DNA from: Coffea arabica
Lineage: Eukaryota; Streptophyta; Magnoliopsida; Gentianales; Rubiaceae
Assembly: GCF_036785885.1 (NCBI RefSeq)
Contig: NC_092326.1
Location: forward strand, 38,650,287 to 38,714,286
Reading direction: 5' to 3'
DNA length: 64,000 nucleotides
Positions 55,401 through 64,000 of the stretch are shown here, one piece after another. The notes beneath the pieces are model-generated. The model ran no database searches. It was not told the origin of the DNA and was given only the letters and a program-made list of their open reading frames with translations. How positions within the stretch are numbered: position 1 is the stretch's first letter; each line of letters opens with the position of its first letter. Both the position numbers and the translations under genes were made by a program.

Positions 55401-57189
55401 GTCAAGCATGAAACTATTAGCAGAATCACCCGGCCTCAACTCCATCCCTTCTTGCTATGTTTATTGCAACACTCACACCCATATGCCTATTGCCTCAAAC
55501 CCTCAAGTTTCAATCGCTTTTATCGATTTTTCATACCTTAGTTTCAACAATACTGATTAGCATTTTCAAGCAATCTGAGACCTTAGAAGAAGATGTTAAG
55601 GTTGGAGCTTTTTCATGGTAATTGTCGGATCATACCCTTTTCTTTTTTCTTTTTTTTTTTTCCACTTGGAAATTTGGATTCCTAGCTACTTGGTAGCAAC
55701 AAGACATCGGAAATTCTGGAAATTCAAACTCCTTTCTTTCGAGAACTGTCAAAATATATCATGCTTCTACATAATTTAGTTTGAGTGATGTATAGTATGT
55801 GACGGATGTGTAGGTGGTAAATCACGACATATGAGAAAGTCTTTTTTTTTTGGTAAAATAAAGATGCATTAAAACAAAATCAAAGTCTATAGAGTAATAG
55901 TTAAAGTAAAGCCATCTGTGTGTTGATGACACCCTTTTAAGTCTTGCAAAAGTAAGAGAAGGACAAAATCAAGATAGAATTAAAAAAAGGTGGAGTCTTC
56001 ATTGATGCTTCTTTCCCAATTGGCTAGCATGTCTGCACATTTGTTTGCTTTGCGGTAATTATGGTAAAAACATAACTGCTGGAATGTAGTCAACAGATCC
56101 CTGAAGTCAAGAACAATAGGAGAAAGTTCATGAGAAATAAGGTTATTTGACTTAAATAAAGAGATAATACCTTGGCCGAGGAGGAGAAGATGATAAAATT
56201 GCTTTTCTGATTATTTAGAAAGTGACAACATTATCTCAAATCAGAGACAGAATCTCTAGGATCTACTAAGGAAAATAATACAATTAGTCAGTTTTCGGAA
56301 TTAGAAGTATCAAAAAGCAAACTATATGGAGTTCTTGAATAAACCACTCATCAGAAAAAAAAAACTACATTCGAAGAAGACAAACCCAAACAACTCACTT
56401 TAATTTAAAGGAAAAGCTATGTCTTCCACCAAATATTTAATAGCCATAATAAAACCAAAGAGGTGAAATCGAAAAAAAAAAAAAAAGAAAGGGTATCGGC
56501 TTAACATGGGGGCATAAATATGATAATGATTGTTCAAATAATAATTAAGTTAATTAATTGTAATTAAAATCCAATTATGTAAACATCCAATTAATTCCTT
56601 AACGGATGAGAAAGGTTTTCAGGAAATTGGAAGGCTTGGATGTTAGTATAATAAATAATTAAAAGGGCTTTTATGTAATTCTATCAAAACACAAGTTTAA
56701 TTCAGTTGTACTTGATACTCAACTTGGCACCAAACATTGTAACATACCAAACCTGCCTCTAACCTTAAATGTCTGAAAGGTTATATAAGTAATTATAGCA
56801 AAATTAAAGTTGTAATGACTTGTACTCAATGCTCCAATTACACTTCAAACACTCTAACATTCCCAAAATAGCCCCACACTTGCAGTTGAAATCTAAAAAC
56901 CGTTTTTGTCCTAAACTCGTTCTTATATAGTATAAGGATATCAAAGGGATAATTTCAGTAACCTCTCTCACAGCTTCTAGTAATTACACTTAAATATCCT
57001 CTAATATTGAAAATGACACTGCTTGTTTTTAATGGTCAAAAGTTGACTTTTATATATGTATTCTTTGCTGTCCTAAGAGGATCATTGAAAGGCCAATAAT
57101 TTTCCTTTTTTTTTGTTAATTTCATAAAAAAAAAGTGGTACATGTTTTCTCCCACATACAAGGAGGGCAAATTTGGTAGAAAATTATGT
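55401..57189. other. Intergenic, no gene recognised
   Basis: AT-rich sequence with homopolymer runs. No coding segment or structured repeat could be supported. Confidence 0.5.
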
Positions 57190-58832
57190 GTCAGTACCTT
57201 TTCTCAATTTTTAAGGAAGCTTTTCTTGACAAGGGCTAAAATAGTTATAAAACATGTCATTCAAGGAGAGGGCAGTATAATTTCTAATATTATGGAGTAT
57301 TTAAGTGCAATTGTTAAAAATTTCAAGGGAGATTTTTGAAATTATCCCTATTTTAAGACTTGTGAGTGTTTTAAAGTGTCACCTTAAATAAACATTTTAA
57401 TAGTAAAATTTTGTTTTTCTAAAACACTCCTAAAACAGGCGTGCCAAGGTACTTAAATGCAAAAGGACACAATCGATGTGTGCGCATTTGTTTGATTCAT
57501 GTTAGGTGAATTCATTGAATACATGTTCAAAACCCTTTCTCTCTCTCTTTTTTTTTTTTTTTTTTGTGGTAAAATTCAAATCCTGTAAGCACCACATAGA
57601 CAATCCGTGCAAACTATAGCTGTCGACTCGAATCTTTGATTTTTCAGTTTGTCGAACTGCAAAGCATACTTTTCTTTCTTTATTGCTATTATCATTATTT
57701 AGTTTTTTCTTGACAACCATACTTCGAAAAGGTACAAGCTGTTTGTTCTACTGCTAATGCTTCTACCAGCAAATAAAATTCCCACTTGCAGCTCAGAGCC
57801 AGCCTACATCACCCACTTGAAAAGAATAGAAAATCCAAGGGAACTTTCAACGTAGTTGGGATGCTCATTTGCAAATGTATTTGTCAAGTAGTTGGGACCA
57901 AACAACTTTGCTACTAATAAACGAAAGCCCGACTTGCAACTTGCCAGCAAGAAAAAAAAAAAAAAAGAAGGAAAGTCTCCGTCAAAAGATGTAGACAGTA
58001 GTATATTCACAAAAAAAAAAAAAAAAAAAAAAAATTTGTAGACAGCGCAATAGAGAAAGAAGGTACCCCAGTTAATTAATTGGCTGAATTGCATCAAGGA
58101 TATTCACTCGCAATTTAAAATTTAGGATAAATTACACTTTACCCCCTGTGATTTAGCATTTTTTTCATAATCCCCTATGGTTTCAAAAGCTATACATGAC
58201 CTCCTCATAATTCAGATTAAAATGTCAAAGTGACAGAATTTGTATTCCATAATGGAGCCAACTAATTTATTAACCACGGGAGGGTTATGTATATATTTTG
58301 AAAATCATAAGGGAGTTACATGGTAAAGTACTAAACTATAAGGGTGTTATATGATAAAATATAAAATCATACAGGGTTAGTTATTTTAGTTATTTTAGTT
58401 TTTAAATAAGTGTAATTTTACGAATGATCATTCCCGTCATTTTAATACTTTAATCCAAACTATAAGAGGATTATATATAATTTTTAAAATTATAGGGAGG
58501 TTAAATGAAAAATAACTATACCACAAGAGGTAAAGTGTATTATGTCCTAAAATTTACGGCCAAGCCGCAAATCATATTCGTCTGTTGGATCCTTCTTGGG
58601 TGCAAATGCCGTTCAAATATCTTTTTAATTGGCATATGTTAACTGGGGTTATGGTCATTGAGCAATTTACAAGACAATCCATAGGGTTGCTCAATAGTTT
58701 ATTAAAAATATTTTTTTTAAGTGTTGGTCAATTGAAACTTATTAAGTGGATGACCAACGAGTCTAGTTGGCAAAAGTATATATTTGCTATTTTTTATTAC
58801 CTTTGTGGCTTTGTTTCTTTGCGTGTGTTTGG
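57190..58832. repeat. Dispersed duplication, copy 2
   Basis: Collinear with 24438-25865, interrupted by the MITE at 58121-58550. Confidence 0.75.
58121..58550. mobile_element. MITE-like element
   Basis: Begins TTTAGGATAAATTACACTTT and ends with the imperfect inverse (GTGTATTATGTCCTAAA). Same family as 54804-55263. Confidence 0.6.
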
Positions 58833-59357
58833 ATTCCATGTTTTTTGAGGTGTTTTTGAAATACTTAACTTTAGCATTTTTTGAAAAACTTCAAAAAATG
58901 TTTGGATGGAAGTTTTTGAAAAACTCTTTGTTTTTGAAAAATACAAGCGTTTGGATTGACCAGTTTTTCAAAAACACTACTTATTGGATAACTGCCCAAT
59001 AGCTTCAGTAACAAAGCAAATGTGACCTTTTTATAAAGGAGTTAGAATTTGCAATATAATTTGTGGTTGAAATGGCATATACTACCAATTTCCTCTATCC
59101 AACATCAACTACTACTACTTAACTTGTTTTTGATTTTTTTGTACAATATCATCCACATATTTGATGAATTAATAAGCATTTAGGTGTATATACGGGGGTA
59201 GAGATATGCACGAGTTAGCATATATAAGATAAAGGTTCTAATCCGTGGTCAACATTACACAATAACATTTGTTACACATTCATAATCAAGTGGAAATCAC
59301 ACGTTTCATAGAATAAGACTATTAAACTTTTATTTAGGGCCTATCGGTCCAATGAGC
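58833..59357. other. Flank of the Harbinger transposon
   Basis: Contains a T-rich GTTTGGATT-type MITE-like stretch (58828-58990). No Harbinger terminal repeat could be identified. Confidence 0.4.
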
Positions 59358-60825
59358 CTAGTTATGCGCATTCAAATACATGTAAGCCGCCATCGCCCAC
59401 CGATCTTCGTTCCAATTATCTATGCCCTGCTGCGACATATCGATGGGTTGACCCGGATGCGGCTGCTCCCCTGCTATATGTGCATCAGCTAGGGCTCCGA
59501 GGGCTGCTTCTTCGTTGAAGTACTCATCCGCTGGGGAGTATGCGCGCATAAAATTGTGCAAAGTACAACACGCAAGCACAATATTATTCTGAGTTGCTAT
59601 TAGGTAGTTCTGCATTGGACCCTTGAGTATTGGAAATCGCTTCTTAAGAACCCCAAATGTGCGCTCAATAATATTTCTAACCGATGCATGCCGCCTGTTG
59701 AACAAGCGTTTAGCAGCCCGCTCATGATGCGTGCCCTGTGCTCCCTAAACGGTGCCATAAAACCCGGCATATTTCTATAAGCAGCATCTACCGCATAATA
59801 TTTCCCTGTCAATGATGTCATGTTGATAGTTTTTGAAGGTATTGAAGAGAACAAAGAGAAACGGGGGCACCAAATACTGAATGATGGACCGCCTTGAAAG
59901 TATTTAAAACTACTATTATGCAATTTCTTAATTTCAATTGGTACAATAGGAAGAAAAGCACATACCCTGCGGTGGCATAGGAAAACCCGAATCAGGATCT
60001 AGCAAGGTATCTTGAAGAATTCGGGCATCATGAGCACTACCCTCCCAACCGACCCGAACATATACAAATCGCATGTCATGATCGCAGGCAGCAAGGACAT
60101 TCTGGGATAAGTCGCCATGCCGATTTCTATACCTCTCTCGTATTTCTTCTGTGCACCAAGCGGAGACGTGCGTCTCATCTAGTGCCCCTACACAATCCTA
60201 TAAAAGTATACAACAAAACTAATTTTTTTTAGAATATTGTAAATTGAAATTTGAAAGCATAAAGTGCAATCCATATGCTAAAAATACAAACCCGAAACCA
60301 CGGCATGAGTGATGCATTGTTCAAAATTCTTGGGTGAGTCCCATCGAAGTCAATTGGCAAAACGAGATCACGACCAAGGCGAACTAATGCTCGTAACACA
60401 CGACGAACATGTCGATCAATCGTCTCCGTTGAATGCTGGAACTGCTCGGCAAGAACACGGTGCCACTCATCATGGCTCTGGCACATTAGAGTTAAAGCAA
60501 CGGATTCATGAACCCCCACCTGCTGTGAAGGATATGCATGCCAATAACCACGCTGAACCAACAAATCACACAACATCAGGAATTGAGGAACATCCAAGCG
60601 CATGTTTTCAATAATTCTGTCCTCATGTCCGTTTATCAGCTCAAGCACATAGTCCCTCCCCAAGAGCACACTATCTCTAACTCTTCTTCTTCTGGGAACT
60701 CGGTTAAAGCGTGGGTCGAAGAACATGAAGCCTAGGAGCACAACTCCCAAAAGGATGTTATCGAAATCAACACCGTCCGTCTCGTCATCCAAGTATCCGC
60801 CCTGAATATGTCCCTGATTATCCAT
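59358..60825 (-). pseudogene. PIF/Harbinger transposase, three exons, one frameshift
   Basis: DDE transposase of the HARBI1/PIF type. Exon 1 (60825-60292, about 178 aa) contains the family's STET motif in EQFQHSTETIDRHVRRVLRA. Exon 2 is 60197-59966. Exon 3 is 59805-59358. Introns are GT-AG and phases fit. Catalytic positions are visible: D in GALDETHVSAW, D in YYAVDAAYRNMPGF and E in RNIIERTFGVLKKRF. The frame changes within exon 3 near the CCC at 59743-59745, consistent with loss of one base. Translation would therefore stop before the catalytic glutamate. An upstream in-frame ATG at 60876 is possible. Confidence 0.82.
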
Positions 60826-60876
60826 CGTACTGCTATCAGTATCAAGTATGCAATAAAAATTCGGGATACCCTGCAA

Positions 60877-61721
60877 AGAAAGGAATCAAAAGGATTAAAA
60901 ATAGAACCCAACAATGCTCTGGCTATATGCACAAATATTTGATATAGAACAATCATGATAACAACTTATGAAGTTCACATCTTGTTCCTATTATGACAAC
61001 AATGCTCCGGCTATTTGAACCTACTTTTATAAATGTAAAGCCTAGCAAAATAAGAAGTTTGCAGTTTCACAAATACAAGTTTCCAACAGAAGCATACTTG
61101 CTGGTTTCCAGGTTAACAAGTTGCACACCTATGGAACAATAAATCCGCAAAACATTCTAATCGTCTGGTATAATTTATACCTGGCCAAGAAGCTTAGCAA
61201 AAGTTTCCAAGTTAACAAGTTGCGAAGCTTGGCTACAAATGTACCACAAATCCTATACAATCCCTAGGTATGGTGAATACCTAGGCAATATGATATAGAA
61301 CAACTGGTGCAATCTACTACTTTAGCTAGGTTCGACCGAAGGCAAAGAATTGGCCAGCTGTTTAATGAACATTTGAAATCAAGTATAACTATGCCAATTC
61401 CAAACGTTACCAAACGATTAAATCATCTTATCCCTGCTTATGACACTGTAACAAAGCCTATTATCACACACAGCCAAAAGTTACATCAATCTATTCGAAC
61501 GAGCACACACAGCAATAAAAGGTCACTAAATTGAATTATTAAAATTCAGAAAAAAAAATAGACTCATTCGGGGTACACAAATAGAAAAATCCGCCGTCAA
61601 AGTTTCCAAGGCCAAACTACATCAAACGAAAATAAAAAGTGAAACAGTGGAATTGCATGTTCGAGGACACAAAGACAATCCAAGTGGGCTGCCACGACTA
61701 AAACTCGGATGGTATGAGCAT
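60877..61721. other. Spacer between Harbinger transposase and ORF1
   Basis: No coding similarity recognised. Short repeated phrases such as CAACAATGCTC.GGCTAT and CAAGTTGC occur near 60910-61230. Confidence 0.4.
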
Positions 61722-63178
61722 CTATGCGGGTGGGAGGAGCCCTCGATGTCTCACAAACACAAGCCGGGCATCGTCTGTGGTGCAGGAGAACCAAATGATA
61801 CGCTCTGCTTTGGACCGGAGGAGATCGGCCATCTTAAGGTGAACTTCAATGTCTAGCCCAAGCGCGCAGAGAGGCACCATTGCAGCTTCTAACTGTGCAT
61901 CGTCATCTACAACAGCCTTTTCACTCTTCGAAGGTGAAGAGACCTCTGCACTCCCGCTCTTGCTCTTTTTACAGCTCAAATGTGTGTCAATGCTGTCTAG
62001 GACGCGGACATACTGCTGGAATTGGGGGGACGATGGTGAGAAGAATAAATCACAAGACATGTCACCCGATCTGCGCTTCCCTTTGCTGTTCTTAACTTTT
62101 TGTTTCCCTTTCCGACTCACAGGCTGTGAGGGAACGTTTTCCTCGGAGGAATCCACGTCCACAACCCCCTTTCCTGAACAGCGTCTAGCAGCTCTCTCCA
62201 TTTGCTGCTCGTCGGCCGAGTTGGGCGGTGAATCTCCATATCCACTGCTGAAATCCCCAATCGCCCCTCGATTCATGGAAACTTCTTCGAGCATGTGATA
62301 AAGTAGGCATGAGCAGTTGTAGAATCTAGCGTATGCCTGGTTCACCTACAACAAAGCAGAAGACAGCAAAAGCACAATGAATGCAACTCTGAAAAACATA
62401 TGATTGCATTAGAGTTAGGAAACCAGCAATTAAATCCAAGGGGGGAACAGTTAATGCAAGGGGAAGATAAAATCCAATAGGGAGACCGTTTTTATCGATT
62501 CTGAATGGCTTAAAAGTAAGAAACCAGCAAGTCAATCCAACGAAAAGAAAATTAAATTGCGAGGGTGAAGATAAAATCCAAAGGGGGAGACAGATTTGCA
62601 TAATTTCAATTGGCCTAACGAGAAACCAGCAAGTGAAGGGCATAGTACGGGGGGACAGTTAGTGAAAGAGGGAAAAGAAAATCCAAGGGGGGGACAGTTT
62701 TCAATAGTTCAGATTGGCTTAAAATACAGAAACCAGCAAGTAAATCCAGCAGGGAAATAGTTATATCCAAGGGGGAAGAGAAAATCCAAAGAGGGGCAGT
62801 TTTTAATAATTCCAAATGGCTTAAAAGTAAGAAACCAGCAAGCTATACCTGAACCAGTTGGCTCCATCGTTCATCATCCATCATGAAGGTGTAGTTCGTT
62901 GAGTCCCACCCCATACCAGTGCCCCGTTTCTTGAATGAAATGTAAAGCTTAGTGAGGCTCTGAAGGGCATAGTACTTCGACCGAATACTATTGCGGGGAA
63001 ATGGAATTCCGAACCTCTGAAGAAGCATGTTAGTAACCTCGGGGATGACATGGCTCCCGATGTTTTGAGACGATATCTCTCCATTCCTATGCATATGCAG
63101 CAGATGTTCGGCAAACGCAAATTCATGTTCAGATGTGAAACTGTTACGTTTTGAGTACTTCCCTTTTGACGATTTCAT
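61722..63178 (-). CDS. Harbinger-associated ORF1, Myb/SANT-like protein (two exons)
   Basis: PIF/Harbinger elements carry a second gene whose Myb/SANT-like product helps the transposase reach DNA and the nucleus. Exon 1 (63178-62849) encodes a SANT-like domain with FTSEHEFAFAEHLL, SKYYALQSL and the typical WDSTN...DDERWSQL ending. The intron 62848-62346 (GTATAG...TGTAG) is phase 0. Exon 2 (62345-61722) has a Ser/Lys-rich middle (SRKGKQKVKNSKGKRRSGD, a likely nuclear localisation signal) and a helical C-terminus (ALGLDIEVHLKMADLLRSKA) ending at TAG or an equivalent stop. Total is about 317 residues. No frame defect is seen. It lies upstream of the transposase on the same strand. It could alternatively be a host gene of the same domain family. 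Confidence 0.72.
62419..62841. repeat. Tandem repeat of about 101-107 bp inside the ORF1 intron
   Basis: GAAACCAGCAA recurs at 62419, 62520, 62622, 62729 and 62831. Between the anchors are AATCCAA.GGGGGA.ACAG and ATTGGCTTAAAA. The array fills most of the 503-bp intron. Confidence 0.8.
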
Positions 63179-64000
63179 CTTATTTCTCTTTAGGATACAT
63201 AAACAAGAAAATTGGACGAAAAGGGTCAAAAAACAGACAAATGTGTCCTCGTTGTCATATAAAAATGGAGAAGGCAGTCGCACTTGAGGTTGTAAGTAGA
63301 AAGCTAAATACAATTGGCTAACCTTGAAGTAATTAGTTATGCAAAATTGCAAATCGTTTTCTCCCTGAGCTGACAGCGAACAACAATTGCTAAATCCTCT
63401 ACTCCTTCGCAAGACTGTGAAGTATATATAGAAAATACTATCCTATAGGTCATTTAATTGACTAAACTTCAACAGAATTAGACCAACTGACAAGTCTAAC
63501 TTACCCTTCCAAGCACGCCGCGTCACAAGGGGCATGTAGCTCCAAGGAGGAGACAATAAAAGGACAATGAAGTAGCTGCAGCCACAGTACTTACATAAAA
63601 TGGAAGAAATTAGGTCCCCAAACTCATGCAAATTACTCAGCAAGACTGTGAAAACACACAAATATACTACAGCCAGCACTTTAAATCTACTACAGCCACC
63701 GTTTGGTTCGGAACAAATTATACATTGGTGCAATTTAGGCAATAATGTTAGAGTACATTTATAGTTCTGAAGAGGGTCAATTATATGAAAAAATATGCGG
63801 CAAACAAGTCAAGCGCCTATTCCAATAACACTGAATGTGCATAACAAAGACGATCGTCGGCAATGAGCAATCCCCATTCAGGACGAAGTTGTGAAGAAAT
63901 GTTTTCAATAATTTACAATTAAGAACCAATATGAAAAAATGACATCGGCTGACCAATTTCATCATGAAATTAAAGACGCTGAACAAGTTTAAATACTTGA
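63179..64000. other. 5' flank of Harbinger ORF1
   Basis: No further gene recognised. The expected terminal inverted repeat of the transposon was not found and may lie beyond the window. Confidence 0.4.

Noticed and set aside
60309-60735. Plus-strand ORFs of 101 and 65 codons over the transposase
   Set aside because: They overlap transposase exon 1, whose minus-strand reading carries family motifs.
61849-62298. 149-codon plus-strand ORF
   Set aside because: Antisense of ORF1 exon 2; Ser/Cys/Thr-rich composition typical of a shadow frame.
63690-63720. CCGTTTGGTTCGG as the right terminus of the Harbinger element
   Set aside because: No matching inverted sequence with a TTA/TAA duplication was found on the left side.

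Overview
The window is nuclear DNA of a flowering plant, most likely a eudicot. The evidence is a set of plant-specific families: Athila-type Ty3/gypsy and Tnt1-like Ty1/copia retrotransposons, a CC-NB-LRR resistance gene, a phylloplanin-like gene, a PIF/Harbinger transposon with a Myb/SANT partner, and GT-AG introns in AT-rich sequence. I cannot name the species. There are no rRNA or tRNA genes and no CRISPR array. Most of the window is transposons inserted into a few host genes.

Positions 1-24000 hold one broken host gene on the minus strand. It is an apyrase-like (GDA1/CD39) gene whose exons lie at about 23.9, 23.5, 22.5, 17.2, 16.9, 16.5, 1.4, 1.1 and 0.8 kb. A hAT element (1437-16525, 8-bp target duplication CAGTTACA) split one exon. 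An Athila-type element with an intact gag-pol frame and an env-position ORF (2982-16358, duplication CTACA) landed inside the hAT. A copia element (17230-22494, duplication CTTGG) split another exon. Outside the insertions the downstream exons still join in frame at canonical splice sites.

Positions 24.4-32.6 kb are gene-poor. They hold one copy of a dispersed duplication (24.4-25.9 kb, partner at 57.2-58.8 kb), a solo Athila-like LTR with its duplication (27497-29296) and a 5'-truncated L1 LINE with poly-A and duplication (30052-31589). At about 32.5 kb is the promoter of a phylloplanin-like gene.

At 32628-39460 a non-autonomous Athila-like element sits exactly on that gene's start codon (duplication CATGG). 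The displaced, frameshifted coding remnant (39462-39876) is cut again by a copia element. Two copia copies follow in tandem and share one LTR (39877-49205). The second is truncated and fused to the 3' end of the NLR gene on the minus strand (49173-51695), whose LRR end is missing.

Positions 51.8-59.3 kb are intergenic: W-box elements upstream of the NLR, an inverted repeat around TG/CA microsatellites, a GAGCTC-rich hAT-type MITE with an 8-bp duplication, other MITEs and the second duplication copy. The right end (59.3-63.2 kb, minus) is a PIF/Harbinger transposon: a three-exon transposase with one apparent frameshift and a Myb/SANT-like ORF1 whose intron holds a tandem repeat.

The most unusual signal is a set of small RNA-hairpin motifs shared by the autonomous and non-autonomous Athila-type elements. 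They keep loop sequence, spacing and base pairing while stem sequences differ. They fall in three groups: two hairpins just after the main ORF stop, a hairpin at fixed distance before each of two polypurine tracts, and a tandem pair of internal-loop hairpins between those tracts. They look like shared cis-acting signals.
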